Positions 54,454 to 63,811 of a DNA stretch of 64,000 nt are shown piece after piece. The stretch is from Thauera sp. (GTDB lineage: Bacteria; Pseudomonadota; Gammaproteobacteria; Burkholderiales; Rhodocyclaceae). The stretch is from positions 1 through 64,000 of the forward strand of contig JANJTU010000065.1 of NCBI GenBank assembly GCA_024710965.1, in the 5' to 3' direction. Positions within the stretch are counted from its first letter, which is position 1. Every line of letters begins with the position of its first letter. The translations under genes and the position numbers were made by a program. Under the pieces are notes generated by a model. That model was not told where the DNA came from and made no database searches. It saw only the letters and a program-made list of their open reading frames with translations.

Positions 54454-55653
54454 TTAGCGCCGCGGCCCGGGCGCGGCCTGATCCTGCGGCGCCGTGGCGC
54501 CAAGCAGCGGCGGGCGCCGGCGCGACTCCTCCGGCCCACGGAACACCAGCGGCCGTTCGCATACGGCCGGGTCACCGCGCTGGGCGCGGGCGACCGCATC
54601 CGTGACCCGCTCGTGCTGCGGCGACTTGTCGCACACCGGGTCGGCCAGCGCCGGATCGCCGGTCAGCATGTAGGCCTGGCAGCGGCAGCCGCCGAGGTCC
54701 TTCTCCTTTTCCGGGCAGCTGCGACAGGGCTCCTTCATCCAGCCGTGGCCGCGGTAGCGGTTGAAGCCTTCGGAGTCGAACCAGATGCGCTTCACGTCCA
54801 GCTCGCGCACGTTGGGGAAGGTCAGCCCGGGCAGCATGCGCGCGGTGTGGCAGGGCAAGGCGGTGCCGTCGGGGGTGATCGTCAGGAACACGTTGCCCCA
54901 GCCGTTCATGCACTTCTTCGGCCGCGTCTCGTAGTAGTCGGGGACGACGAAGAAGATGCGGATGCGCTCGCCGTAGCGCTCGCGGCGCTCGTTGGTGACG
55001 CGCTCGGCGCGCTCGATCTGTTCGCGCGAGGGCAGCAGCTGGTCGCGGTTGAGCATCGCCCAGGAGTAGTACTGGCTGTTGGCCAGCTCCAGGTACTCGG
55101 CCTCAAGCTCGACCGCGAGGTCGATGATGCGGTCGATGTAGTCGATGTTCAGGCGGTGGATCACGCAGTTCATCACCATCGGCCAGCCGTGGGCCTTGAT
55201 GATGCCGGCGACCTTGCGCTTGAGCTCGAAGGTGCGGGTGTGGGAGAGGAAGTCGTTGAGCTCGCGCGTCGAGTCCTGGAAGGAGAGCTGGATGTGGTCC
55301 AGCCCGGCCGCCTTCAGCGCGGCGGCGCGCGCCTCGGTGAGGCCGACGCCGGAGGTCAGCAGGTTGGTGTAGAAGCCCAGGCGGTGGGCCTCGGCCACCA
55401 GCTCCTCGAGGTCGTCGCGCAGCAGCGGCTCGCCGCCGGAGAAGCCGCACTGCACGCTGCCGGCCGCGCGCGCCTCGCGCAGCACGCGCAGCCAGTCGGC
55501 GGTGGAGAGCTCGTCGGGCGTGTGCGCGAAATCGACCGGGTTGTAGCAGAACACGCAGTGCAGCGGGCAACGGTAGGTCAGCTCCGCCAGCAGCCACAGC
55601 GGCGGGCCGACGGTGGGTGGGGCAGCGGAAGGGGCAGCGGGCGGCGCGTTCAT
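54454..55653 (-). CDS. pqqE: PqqA peptide cyclase (radical SAM)
   Basis: A 399-residue radical SAM protein with a SPASM-type C-terminus, which joins the Glu and Tyr side chains of PqqA. The cluster-binding cysteines are Cys29, Cys33 and Cys36 in YRCPLHCVFCYNP, and the C-terminal CRSCPEKEKDLGGCRCQ carries auxiliary cluster ligands. The N-terminal region is a short Pro/Ala-rich extension. It begins one base after the pqqD stop, in the order pqqA-B-C-D-E. The C-terminal tail beyond about residue 355 is longer than usual and rich in Pro and Arg. Confidence 0.96.
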   Translation of the reverse strand: MNAPPAAPSAAPPTVGPPLWLLAELTYRCPLHCVFCYNPVDFAHTPDELSTADWLRVLREARAAGSVQCGFSGGEPLLRDDLEELVAEAHRLGFYTNLLTSGVGLTEARAAALKAAGLDHIQLSFQDSTRELNDFLSHTRTFELKRKVAGIIKAHGWPMVMNCVIHRLNIDYIDRIIDLAVELEAEYLELANSQYYSWAMLNRDQLLPSREQIERAERVTNERRERYGERIRIFFVVPDYYETRPKKCMNGWGNVFLTITPDGTALPCHTARMLPGLTFPNVRELDVKRIWFDSEGFNRYRGHGWMKEPCRSCPEKEKDLGGCRCQAYMLTGDPALADPVCDKSPQHERVTDAVARAQRGDPAVCERPLVFRGPEESRRRPPLLGATAPQDQAAPGPRR

Positions 55654-55654
55654 G

Positions 55655-55951
55655 CTAGAGCTCGACCCAGTGCTGCTGCCGCGCCATGGCGAGGAAGGCG
55701 CACACGTCGGCCTCCAGCCCGGTGGCGGCGAAGGCCCGCTCCAGGTCGGCGACGATCTCGCCGACCGTGCGCGCGCCGTCGCAGCGACGCAGGATCTCGC
55801 CCGCGCTGTGGTTCAGCTTCACCATGCCTTCCGGGTAGAGCAGGACCCAGGCCTGCTGCGCCTCCTCCCACTGCAGGCGGAAGCGGCCCGACACCCGGGG
55901 CCGCGAGTCGGTCGTGATCCCGGCATCGGCGGCCGGCGCGGCGGCGCTCAT
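55655..55951 (-). CDS. pqqD: PqqA-binding chaperone
   Basis: A 98-residue PqqD, the RRE-type peptide chaperone that presents PqqA to PqqE. The [25 protein letters not shown] core and the conserved [23 protein letters not shown] helix are diagnostic. The ATG overlaps the pqqC stop by four bases. An N-terminal Ala-rich extension of about 15 residues is longer than in many homologues. The frame extends far upstream only as a shadow of pqqC. Confidence 0.95.
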   Translation of the reverse strand: MSAAAPAADAGITTDSRPRVSGRFRLQWEEAQQAWVLLYPEGMVKLNHSAGEILRRCDGARTVGEIVADLERAFAATGLEADVCAFLAMARQQHWVEL

Positions 55952-56733
55952 GCCTTCGGCCCCCGGATCTCGATCTCGCACTGGCTGAGCATGATCGCGT
56001 CGGCCAGCGCCCACAGCACGTCGAGCTTGAACTGCAGGATGTCGAGCGCGCGCTGCTGCATCGCCCGGCTCTGGCTGAAGTAGTCGAGCGTGAAGCGCAG
56101 GCCGTGGGCGACGTCGCGCCGCGCCTGGGTCAGGCGGTTGCGGAAGTACTGCAGGCCGGCCGGGTCGACCCAGGGATAGTGCGTCGGCCAGGTGTCGATG
56201 CGCTGCTGGTGGATGTGGGGTGCGAACAGCTCGGTGAGGCTCGAGGCCACCGCTTCCTGCCACGGCCGCTGGCGGGCGAAGTTGATGTAGGCGTCCACCG
56301 CGAAGCGTGCCGCCGGCGCGACCAGGCGCAGCGAGGTGACGTCGTCGCGCGTGAGGCCCACCGCCTCGCCGAGGCGGATCCAGGCCTCGATGCCGCCGGC
56401 GTCGTGCACGCCGCCGATGTCGCAGCCGTCGTGGTCGAGGATGCGCTGGATCCACTCGCGCCGGAGCTCGCGCTCCGGGCAGTTGGAGAGGATCGCCGCG
56501 TCCTTCACCGGAATCGCAATCTGGTAGTAGAAGCGGTTGGCGACCCAGCCCTGCAGCTGCGCGCGCGTCAGCTTGCCTTCGGCCATCATGACGTGGAAGG
56601 GGTGGTAGATGTGATAGCTCGTGCCCTTCTCGCGCAGCAGGGCCTCGAACTCTTCCTGGCTCCACGGCGGCTCCTGCCCGCCGGTGACGGAGAGGTCGGC
56701 GACGTGCTCGATCGGGTTCGGGAAGCGGTTCAC
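55948..56733 (-). CDS. pqqC: Pyrroloquinoline-quinone synthase
   Basis: A 261-residue PqqC, the cofactor-free oxidase of the final step, closing the ring and oxidising to PQQ. The [20 protein letters not shown] and [14 protein letters not shown] segments and the later [26 protein letters not shown] contain the active-site histidine and arginine residues. Translation starts at a GTG (56733) that overlaps the pqqB stop (GTGA), with GGAGAT eight bases upstream. Confidence 0.96.
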   Translation of the reverse strand: MNRFPNPIEHVADLSVTGGQEPPWSQEEFEALLREKGTSYHIYHPFHVMMAEGKLTRAQLQGWVANRFYYQIAIPVKDAAILSNCPERELRREWIQRILDHDGCDIGGVHDAGGIEAWIRLGEAVGLTRDDVTSLRLVAPAARFAVDAYINFARQRPWQEAVASSLTELFAPHIHQQRIDTWPTHYPWVDPAGLQYFRNRLTQARRDVAHGLRFTLDYFSQSRAMQQRALDILQFKLDVLWALADAIMLSQCEIEIRGPKA

Positions 56734-57644
56734 AGGATGATCTCCATGCCGTCGAAGGCGACCTCGATGCCGCGCGCGGCCAGTTCGGCGCGCTGCGCGC
56801 TGTCCTCGTCGAGGATCGGGTTGGTGTTGTTGATGTGGATCAGCACCTTGCGCGTCGTCGCCGGCAGGCGCGCGAGCCATTCGAGCATGCCGCCGGGGCC
56901 GGACTGCGGCAGGTGGCCCATCGCGCGCGAGGTCTTGGCCGAGGCGCCGAGGCGGATCATCTCGTCGTCGGTCCACAAGGTGCCATCGACCAGCACGCAG
57001 TCGGCCTGCTCCATCGCCGCCCACAAGTGGGGTTCCATCTCACCCAGGCCGGGGGCGTAAAAGATGCGCTGGCCGCTCGCCGCGTCGATCAGGCTGACAC
57101 CGATGTTGTCGCCCGGCTGCGGGCGATCACGGTGGGGCGAATACGGCGGCGCGTTGCTGGTCAGCGACAGGGCCTCGAAGCGGACCCCGGGCGCGCCGTC
57201 GATGGCGAAGCCGCCGGCGAGCGGCAACTCGCGCCAGGCGATGCCGCAGTAATGGCCGAGGACGCCGAACAGCGGGTTGCCGACCGAGAGGTCCTCGCGC
57301 ACGCCGGGCGTACACCACACCGGCCACGGCCGGCGGTGTTCGCGCAGCATGTAGAGGCCGGTGGTGTGGTCGATCTGGGCGTCGATGAGCACGATCGCGG
57401 CGATCGCGGTGTCGCGCAGCGCCCGTGCGGGCTGCAGTGCCGGAAAGCTGCGGATCTGCTGCAGCACGTCGGGCGAGGCGTTGAACAGCACCCAGTTCTC
57501 ATCGTCGCCGCTGACGGCGATCGAGGACTGGGTGCGCGCCCGGGCGCGGATGCTGCCTCTGCGCAGGCCGTCGCAGTTCGGGCAGTTGCAGTTCCATTGC
57601 GGAAATCCGCCGCCGGCGGCGGCGCCGAGTACGCGTAGTCTCAC
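56730..57644 (-). CDS. pqqB: PQQ biosynthesis protein PqqB
   Basis: A 304-residue MBL-fold protein required for PQQ formation, considered to hydroxylate a tyrosine-derived intermediate before the PqqC step. The [24 protein letters not shown]-terminus is family-specific; the metal-binding region is seen in [14 protein letters not shown]. It starts 54 bp after the end of pqqA, with a 10-pair hairpin between. Its stop overlaps the pqqC start. Confidence 0.96.
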   Translation of the reverse strand: MRLRVLGAAAGGGFPQWNCNCPNCDGLRRGSIRARARTQSSIAVSGDDENWVLFNASPDVLQQIRSFPALQPARALRDTAIAAIVLIDAQIDHTTGLYMLREHRRPWPVWCTPGVREDLSVGNPLFGVLGHYCGIAWRELPLAGGFAIDGAPGVRFEALSLTSNAPPYSPHRDRPQPGDNIGVSLIDAASGQRIFYAPGLGEMEPHLWAAMEQADCVLVDGTLWTDDEMIRLGASAKTSRAMGHLPQSGPGGMLEWLARLPATTRKVLIHINNTNPILDEDSAQRAELAARGIEVAFDGMEIIL

Positions 57645-57665
57645 ACAGCCCCCTGCGAGTGGCGC

Positions 57666-57688
57666 GGGACGGCCGTCGCGGCCGTCCC
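57666..57688 (-). repeat. Stem-loop between pqqA and pqqB
   Basis: GGGACGGCCG at 57666-57675 pairs perfectly with CGGCCGTCCC at 57679-57688 around a three-base TCG loop. A partial terminator or RNA-protecting structure here would raise pqqA over pqqB, as reported for other pqq operons, because PqqA is consumed as substrate. Confidence 0.7.
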
Positions 57689-57698
57689 GCCGAAGACA

Positions 57699-57773
57699 TC
57701 AGCGGTTGGCGATGTACATCGTGATTTCAAAGCCGAAACGAAAATCGCAGGCGGTCGGGGTTTCCCATTTCAT
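57699..57773 (-). CDS. pqqA: PQQ precursor peptide
   Basis: A 24-codon gene encoding the substrate peptide of PQQ synthesis, too short for routine gene calling. The peptide begins MKWETPTACDFRFGFEITMY; the conserved Glu16 and Tyr20, which are joined to make the cofactor, are in the E-x-x-x-Y arrangement. AGGAGA lies eight bases before the ATG. It is the first gene of pqqABCDE and is followed by a strong hairpin. No pqqF protease gene lies in the window. Confidence 0.96.
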   Translation of the reverse strand: MKWETPTACDFRFGFEITMYIANR

Positions 57774-57879
57774 GGTTTGTCTCCTGTTGGATGTTGGATG
57801 GCGTGCCTGCCCAGGCGACAGTGCACACCTGCATCTTGCGGTCGTCGCCGACGATCCGGCGTCACAAGGCTCGCCAACA

Positions 57880-57904
57880 TGGACTCATGATTTTCATGAG
57901 TCCA
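57880..57904. promoter_or_regulatory. 25-bp palindrome upstream of pqqA
   Basis: TGGACTCATGA and its complement TCATGAGTCCA are separated by three T bases, a perfect 11-base dyad. It lies 107 bp upstream of the pqqA start and 78 bp upstream of the divergent proline iminopeptidase start. The sequence is unlike the sigma-54 elements of xoxF and suggests a separate dimeric regulator, for example the LuxR-type response regulator encoded nearby. That link is inferred. Confidence 0.65.
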
Positions 57905-57981
57905 GTTCCCATCCCCGCCGCGATCAACGGACGCGGGCGGCGCCATGGATCGCCGAGCGCCCCTCGGACTATCATCGCGGC

Positions 57982-59103
57982 ATGCACCGCGGAACGACAC
58001 CTCCCCTCGCCGCCGCCCCCCCGTCCGCCTCGCCGACCGCGCCCGGCAGGGCGACGATCGCCGCGTTCACCGATGCGTCGGCGGCCACCGAACTGTTTCC
58101 GCCGCTCGAGCCTTTCGCGCACGGCATGCTCCCGGTCGGCGACGGGCACACGCTGTACCACGAACAGTGCGGCAACCCGACGGGCATGCCGGTGCTGGTC
58201 CTCCACGGCGGCCCGGGCAGCGGCTGCAGCGCGCGCCAGCGCCAGTTGCTCGATCCGACCTTGTTCCACAGCGTGCTGTTCGACCAGCGCGGCTGCGGCC
58301 GCAGCACGCCTCGGGGCGAGATCGCCGCCAACACCACCGCCGACCTGGTGGCCGACATCGAGCGCCTGCGCCGGCGGCTCGGCATCGAGCGCTGGCTGGT
58401 GTTCGCCGGCTCGTGGGGCGCGAGCCTGGCGCTGGCCTATTGCGCCCAGCATCCGCAGGCCTGCCTCGGCGCCCTGCTGCGCGGCATCTTCCTCAGCGGG
58501 CGGGCCGACATCGACTGGTTCTTCCGCGGCGCCGGCGAACTCGTGCCCGACGCCTGGGCGCGCTTCGCCGCCGGCCTTTCGCCCGCCGAGCACGACCGCA
58601 TCGCTGCCCATTACCTCGGCGCGGTGTCCGCGCCCGACGATGAGGCGGCGGCCGAAGCGGTGCGGCGCTGGATGGAATGGGAAGCCGCCCTCTCCGCCCC
58701 GGGCAGCACCCCGCCCTCGCCCCCCGCGCCCGACGCCGAGGCGCTGCAGACCGCCGTCGCGAAATACCGCATCCAGGCGCACTACCTCGCCCACGAGTGC
58801 TTCATCGGCGAGGAGGCAGCGCTGCAGTTCGCGGCGGCGATGGCGGGCGTGCCCACGGCGATCCTGCACGGCCGCCTCGATCTCGTCTGCCGCCCGGCGA
58901 ACGCGCTGAAGCTGCATCTCGCCCTGCCCGGCAGCCGCATCCGCTTCATCGACGGCGCGAGCCACAACCCCTTCGACGCACCGATGGCGGCCGCGCTGAT
59001 CGCCGCCGCCCGCCACTTCCACCTCCACCGCGACTTCGCCGGCTGGGGCGCGGACCTGCGCGCGGCCACCACCGCCGTCCCGCCCATCGCTCCCGCCTCA
59101 TGA
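57982..59103 (+). CDS. pip: Proline iminopeptidase (alpha/beta hydrolase S33)
   Basis: A 373-residue alpha/beta hydrolase. The oxyanion-hole HGGPGSG motif, the DQRGCGRSTP segment and the nucleophile elbow GSWGAS identify proline iminopeptidases, which release N-terminal proline from peptides. The late HGRLDLVCRP aspartate and GASHNPF histidine complete the triad. The ATG at 57982 has little upstream ribosome-binding sequence, and the N-terminal 30 or so residues are poorly conserved. It is divergent from pqqA; a part in trimming the cross-linked PqqA peptide is possible but unproven. Confidence 0.9.
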   Translation: MHRGTTPPLAAAPPSASPTAPGRATIAAFTDASAATELFPPLEPFAHGMLPVGDGHTLYHEQCGNPTGMPVLVLHGGPGSGCSARQRQLLDPTLFHSVLFDQRGCGRSTPRGEIAANTTADLVADIERLRRRLGIERWLVFAGSWGASLALAYCAQHPQACLGALLRGIFLSGRADIDWFFRGAGELVPDAWARFAAGLSPAEHDRIAAHYLGAVSAPDDEAAAEAVRRWMEWEAALSAPGSTPPSPPAPDAEALQTAVAKYRIQAHYLAHECFIGEEAALQFAAAMAGVPTAILHGRLDLVCRPANALKLHLALPGSRIRFIDGASHNPFDAPMAAALIAAARHFHLHRDFAGWGADLRAATTAVPPIAPAS

Positions 59104-59196
59104 AATTCACGAGCCGGATCTCCAGCGCAGCTTGAGGCCGGCGTTTGCGCCGCGGGGAGAAAATGCCCGGCATACGCCATTGTCGAGGAAACGCCC

Positions 59197-61323
59197 ATGC
59201 CCGCCTGCCCGCCGCTCAAGCCGTCGCTCCGCCTCCTGGCCGCAGCGGTGTCACCGCCGCTGCTGCTCGGCCTGGCCGGGCCGCTCGCGGCGCAGGACAG
59301 GGACGCGGCGACCACGCTGAATCCGGTCGTCGTCACCGGCAGCCGGATCGAGGCCGACAGCTTCGACCAGCCCTACTCGATCGACGTCGTCGACACCCGC
59401 GCCGTGCAGGAAGGCAACCTGCGCGTCAATGTGTCGGAGGCGCTCGGCGGCCTGCCCGGGCTGGTGATCCAGAACCGCCAGAACTATGCGCAGGACCTGC
59501 AGATCTCGATCCGTGGCTTCGGTGCGCGCTCGGCCTTCGGCGTGCGCGGCGTGAAGCTGATCACCGACGGCATCCCCGCCACCAACCCCGACGGCCAGGG
59601 CCAGGCGGCGACCTTCAACCTCGACACCGCCGAGCGCATCGAGGTGCTGCGCGGGCCGTTCTCGACCGTGTACGGCAACCACGCCGGCGGCGTGATCCAG
59701 CTCTTCTCGCGCGACGGCCAGGGTGCGCCGCGCGTCAGCGGCGGCTTCACCGCCGGCTCCTGGGGTACGACCCGCTTCGGCCTCGGCGCCGAAGGCGAGC
59801 AGAACGGCGTCGGTTTCGTGCTCGACGCCTCGCGCTTCGACACCGACGGCTACCGCGACCACAGCGAGGCCCGCCGCGACCAGGGCTTCGCCAAGATCAC
59901 CCTCGCCCCCGACGAGGACAGCAAGCTCACGCTGGTCGGCAGCGGGCTGCGGCAGAAGGACACCGAGGACCCGCTGGGCATCACCTGGGCCACCTACCAG
60001 CGCGACCCGCGCGCGGTGGAGAACGTCGCGCTCCAGTTCAACACGCGCAAGAGCATCGACCACCTGCAGGGGGGCGCCACCTACGAGCGCCGCTTCGGTG
60101 AGGACCGCCTGCAGCTGGTCGCCTACACCGGCGAGCGCAGCGTCACCCAGTTCCAGTCCATTCCGAAGCAGTTCCAGGGCGGCGAGCAACATGCAGGCGG
60201 CGTGGTGGACTTCGACCGCGACTTCCACGGCCTGGGCGCACGCTGGATCGCGCAGCGCGACCTCGGCACGGGCCGCCTGACCCTGACCGCGGGCATGGAC
60301 TACGACAAGTCCGAGGACGACCGGCGCGGCTACCAGAACTTCGTCGGCGACACCCTGGGCGTGCTTGGCGCCCTGCGCCGCAACGAGCTCGACACCGTCA
60401 CCAGCACCGACCCCTACGTCCAGGCGATGTGGAAGCAGGGCCCCTGGCAGTGGTCGGCGGGGCTGCGCCACTCGCGGGTGAAGTTCGAGGTGGACGACCG
60501 CTACATCGTCGGCGCCAACGGCGACGACAGTGGCAGCGTGTCCTTCAGCAAGACGACGCCCGCGCTCGGCCTCGTCTATGCGGTCTCGCCGGCGCTGAAC
60601 CTGTACGCGAGCGCCGGCACCGGCTTCGAGACGCCGACGCTGAACGAGCTCTCCTACGCGACGCCGAGCACCGGCTTCAACTTCAACCTCAAGCCCTCGA
60701 CCAGCCGCCAGGCCGAGATCGGCCTGAAGGCCTTCGTCGGCGACGCCACGCGGGTGAACCTGGCGCTGTTCCGGATCACGACCGAGGACGAGATCGTGGT
60801 CGCCGAATCGTCCGGCGGCCGCACCAGCTACACCAATGCCGGGCGCACGCGGCGCAAGGGGGTGGAGCTGTCGGCGGAATCGGAATGGACGCGCAATGTC
60901 ACGGCGCGGGCCGCGCTGACCTGGCTCGACGCCGTCTATGACGACGCCTTCGTCAGTCGCGGCGACACGGTGCCGGCCGGCAATCGCATTCCCGGCATTC
61001 CCGAACTTGCCGCCTACGCCGAAGTCGCCTGGAAGCCGGCCGACGGCCTGACCCTGGCCACCGAAGCGGTGTATCGCGGCGACATCGAGGTGAATGACCT
61101 CAACGACGCGCGCCCGGCCCCCGCCTACACGCTGGTCAATCTGCGCCTCTCGGCCGAGCAGAAGTCGGGCCCGTGGACCGTCGGCGAGCTCATCCGGCTG
61201 GACAACGTCTTCGATCGCAAGCACATCGGTTCGGTGATCGTCGGCGACGCCCAGGGGCGCTTCTACGAGCCGGGGCCGGAGCGCAGCGTCTATGCCGGGG
61301 TGCGCGCGACCTACGCCTTCTGA
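59197..61323 (+). CDS. pqqU: TonB-dependent receptor closely resembling the PQQ receptor PqqU (YncD)
   Basis: A 708-residue outer-membrane receptor with signal peptide (1 to about 33), a TonB-box-like NPVVVTGSR segment, plug domain to about residue 160 and a beta-barrel ending in a terminal Phe. From memory of E. coli YncD/PqqU, long blocks match: IQNRQNYAQDLQISIRGFG, DGIPAT.PDGQGQ, VLRGPFS.VYGN.AGGV, TGFETPTLNELSY and KPST. YncD was identified as the high-affinity PQQ uptake receptor. Its place beside pqqABCDE strengthens the reading. It would recover PQQ that leaks from the cell, or move it to the periplasm. Confidence 0.88.
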   Translation: MPACPPLKPSLRLLAAAVSPPLLLGLAGPLAAQDRDAATTLNPVVVTGSRIEADSFDQPYSIDVVDTRAVQEGNLRVNVSEALGGLPGLVIQNRQNYAQDLQISIRGFGARSAFGVRGVKLITDGIPATNPDGQGQAATFNLDTAERIEVLRGPFSTVYGNHAGGVIQLFSRDGQGAPRVSGGFTAGSWGTTRFGLGAEGEQNGVGFVLDASRFDTDGYRDHSEARRDQGFAKITLAPDEDSKLTLVGSGLRQKDTEDPLGITWATYQRDPRAVENVALQFNTRKSIDHLQGGATYERRFGEDRLQLVAYTGERSVTQFQSIPKQFQGGEQHAGGVVDFDRDFHGLGARWIAQRDLGTGRLTLTAGMDYDKSEDDRRGYQNFVGDTLGVLGALRRNELDTVTSTDPYVQAMWKQGPWQWSAGLRHSRVKFEVDDRYIVGANGDDSGSVSFSKTTPALGLVYAVSPALNLYASAGTGFETPTLNELSYATPSTGFNFNLKPSTSRQAEIGLKAFVGDATRVNLALFRITTEDEIVVAESSGGRTSYTNAGRTRRKGVELSAESEWTRNVTARAALTWLDAVYDDAFVSRGDTVPAGNRIPGIPELAAYAEVAWKPADGLTLATEAVYRGDIEVNDLNDARPAPAYTLVNLRLSAEQKSGPWTVGELIRLDNVFDRKHIGSVIVGDAQGRFYEPGPERSVYAGVRATYAF

Positions 61324-61331
61324 AGCTGAAA

Positions 61332-61348
61332 CCGGGCTTGCCGCCCGG
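61332..61348. terminator. Short GC hairpin after the receptor gene
   Basis: CCGGGC pairs with GCCCGG around a five-base TTGCC loop nine bases after the receptor stop. It lies between the convergent receptor and radA genes. The stem is short and lacks a T run, so terminator function is tentative. Confidence 0.4.
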
Positions 61349-61423
61349 CGCTGAGCGGGCCGCGCGGTGCAAGCCCTGGGCGACGCCCCCCAGGCTTTGC
61401 TACAGGCCAGGCGGCACGCCGCC

Positions 61424-62794
61424 CTACTCCAGTTCGCGCATGCGCTCGAGCGCTTCCTCGACGCGGTCGACGGCAATCACGCGCAGCCCCTCGATTGCCT
61501 GCCGCGGCGCGTTCGCCTTGGGCACGATCGCGGTGTCGAAGCCGAGCTTGGCGGCTTCCTTCAGCCGCTCCTGGCCGCGCGGCGCGGGACGGATCTCGCC
61601 CGCCAGGCCGACCTCGCCGAACACCGCGAGACCGCGCCGCAGCGGGCGGTCGCGCAGCGAGGAGACGATCGCGAACAGGATCGCCAGATCGGCCGCGGGC
61701 TCGGTGATCTTGACCCCGCCCACGGCATTGACGAAGACGTCCTGGTCGAAGCAGACGACGCCGGCGTGGCGATGCATCACCGCCAGCAGCATCGCCAGCC
61801 GCGTCGGCTCGAGGCCAACCGAGAGGCGGCGCGGATTGGGGCTCTGCGAGCCGTCGACGAGCGCCTGCACCTCGACCAGCAGCGGCCGCGTGCCCTCCTG
61901 CGTGACCAGCACGCAGCTGCCGGAGACCTGCTGCGAATGCTGCGACAGGAAGATCGCCGACGGGTTGGAAACGCCGCGCAGGCCGCGTTCGGTCATCGCG
62001 AACACGCCCAGTTCGTTCACCGCGCCGAAGCGGTTCTTGAACGCGCGCACGAGGCGGAAGCTGGAGTGGGTGTCACCCTCGAAATAGAGCACGGTGTCGA
62101 CGATGTGCTCGAGCACGCGCGGGCCGGCGAGCGTGCCGTCCTTGGTGACGTGGCCGACCAGGATCAGCGCGGTGCCGCTCTGCTTGGCAAAGCGCGTGAG
62201 CTGCGCCGCGCATTCGCGCACCTGCGCGACCGAACCGGGCGCCGACTGCAGCGCCTCGGAGTAGATCGTCTGGATCGAGTCGATCACCGCCACGCGCGGT
62301 TTCGCCTCACGCAGCGTGTTGAGGATGCGCTCGAGGTTGATCTCGGCCAGCATCTGCAGCGCCGAGGGCGGCAGTTGCAGCCGGTGCGCGCGCAGCGCGA
62401 CCTGCTCGCCCGACTCCTCGCCGCTGACATAGACCACGGCCTGGGTCGAGGCGAGGTTCGCCAGCGCCTGCAGCAGCAGCGTGGACTTGCCGATGCCCGG
62501 GTCGCCGCCGATGAGCACGACGCCGCCCGCCACCAGACCACCGCCGAGCACGCGGTCGAACTCGTCCAGCCCGGTGGGCTGGCGCGGTTCCTCACGCGGC
62601 TGCAGCGCCGAGAGCGGCTGCAGCCGCGCCGTCTGCCCGGCCAGCGCGGCAAAGCGGCTGCCGGCGGCCGACGCCGCCTCCACCACCGTCTCGACCAGCG
62701 TGTTCCAGGCCTGGCACTGCGGGCACTGCCCCTGCCAGCGCAGCACCTGCGCGCCGCATTCGGTGCAGACGAAGGCCGTCTTGCTCCTGGCCAT
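61424..62794 (-). CDS. radA: DNA repair protein RadA
   Basis: A 456-residue RadA: an N-terminal C4 zinc finger (Cys10, Cys13, Cys24 and Cys27), a RecA-like ATPase with Walker A GGDPGIGKST, the RadA-specific KNRFG motif, and a C-terminal Lon-like domain. It promotes branch migration in recombinational repair. The ATG overlaps the stop of the LysR-type gene by four bases. The frame is open to 63055 as a shadow. It is a housekeeping gene unrelated to the C1 island. Confidence 0.96.
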   Translation of the reverse strand: MARSKTAFVCTECGAQVLRWQGQCPQCQAWNTLVETVVEAASAAGSRFAALAGQTARLQPLSALQPREEPRQPTGLDEFDRVLGGGLVAGGVVLIGGDPGIGKSTLLLQALANLASTQAVVYVSGEESGEQVALRAHRLQLPPSALQMLAEINLERILNTLREAKPRVAVIDSIQTIYSEALQSAPGSVAQVRECAAQLTRFAKQSGTALILVGHVTKDGTLAGPRVLEHIVDTVLYFEGDTHSSFRLVRAFKNRFGAVNELGVFAMTERGLRGVSNPSAIFLSQHSQQVSGSCVLVTQEGTRPLLVEVQALVDGSQSPNPRRLSVGLEPTRLAMLLAVMHRHAGVVCFDQDVFVNAVGGVKITEPAADLAILFAIVSSLRDRPLRRGLAVFGEVGLAGEIRPAPRGQERLKEAAKLGFDTAIVPKANAPRQAIEGLRVIAVDRVEEALERMRELE

Positions 62795-63714
62795 CAGCCC
62801 GCCTTGTCGGCTTCCTGCGCCATGCGCACGAACTCCTCGCTGGCGAAGTCGGCGAAGGCGGTGATCAGGCGCGAGCGGAACTTGTCGCGCGGCACGATGA
62901 CTTCCAGCGGCGTGTAGATGCGCGGCTCGAGCGCCACCGCGGCCAGCCGCCCTTCGGCGAGGTCGCGCTGGATCGCCATCTTGGAGGCGATCGCGAAGCC
63001 CAGCCCGGCGGCAGCGAGCTGCTTGACCGCGGCCAGGCTGCCGAGCTCGGCGCACAGCGTGATCTCGCTGCCGGCGATGCCGGCGGCCTCGAAGAACTCG
63101 TCGGCGATCTGGCGGATGCCGTTGCCCGGATCGCGGTCGATGAAGGGATGGCCGACGAGGTCCTTCGCCGTCAGGCGCTCGAACTTCGCCAGCGCATGGT
63201 CCGGGTGGCAGATCACCAGCAACTCGTCACGCGCCGCGCTGCGACGCTCGATGGCGTGCTGTTCGGTGGCGATCTCGATCAGGCCGATGTCGAGGTCGCG
63301 CGCCGCGACACGCTCCTCGGTGAGCTTGGAGTTGCCCACCACCACGCGCGGCAGCACGCGCGGGTAGCGGCGCTTGAAGCCCTCCAGGATCTGCGGCAGC
63401 CAGTAGGCAGCAATCGTCGTGCTGGTGCCGATCTTGATCTGGCCGGCGAGCTCGTCGGTGAGCTCCGACACGCGCGAATCGAGCTCGGCCGACAGGCCGA
63501 GGATCCTCTCCGCGTAGGCCAGCACCAGCTCGCCGGCCGGGGTCAGCGTGATCTTGCCGTGGCCGCGGTCGAGCAGGCGGGTGTCGAAGTGCTCTTCCAG
63601 TTGCTTGATCTGGAAGGTGACGGCCGGCTGCGTCATGAAAAGGTGCTCGGCGGCACGCGTGAATGAGCCGTGCTTCGCGACGGCGTGAAAAACCTGGAGC
63701 CTTCTATCTGCCAT
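62794..63714 (-). CDS. LysR-family transcriptional regulator
   Basis: A 306-residue LysR protein. The helix-turn-helix is residues 1-60 (VFHAVAKHGSFTRAAEHLFMTQPAVTFQIKQLE), then the effector domain with the usual periplasmic-binding-like fold (IKIGTSTTIAAYWLPQIL, LAAAGLGFAIASKMAI). The CysB/CbbR-like group is suggested by the DRGHGKITLTPAGE stretch, but the effector is unknown. It overlaps radA by one codon and is divergent from the lplT fragment across a 161-bp spacer that contains an ATAACA/TGTTAT dyad at 63812-63838. Confidence 0.9.
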   Translation of the reverse strand: MADRRLQVFHAVAKHGSFTRAAEHLFMTQPAVTFQIKQLEEHFDTRLLDRGHGKITLTPAGELVLAYAERILGLSAELDSRVSELTDELAGQIKIGTSTTIAAYWLPQILEGFKRRYPRVLPRVVVGNSKLTEERVAARDLDIGLIEIATEQHAIERRSAARDELLVICHPDHALAKFERLTAKDLVGHPFIDRDPGNGIRQIADEFFEAAGIAGSEITLCAELGSLAAVKQLAAAGLGFAIASKMAIQRDLAEGRLAAVALEPRIYTPLEVIVPRDKFRSRLITAFADFASEEFVRMAQEADKAG

Positions 63715-63811
63715 GATGTGGATAAGTATGATTTATTGCATGGATTAGATCACAAACTTCATGCCGGTTCCACGCCTTCCCGTTTCCAGCCGAATCATCT
63801 TGTTACAGCTC

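Noticed and set aside
57774-57879. Sigma-54 promoter for pqqA
   Set aside because: The minus strand shows GGCAC-containing segments but none with the GG-N10-GC spacing.
59251-61476. A 741-codon minus-strand open frame across the TonB receptor gene
   Set aside because: It is antisense to a receptor with clear plug and barrel motifs and has no recognisable domain.
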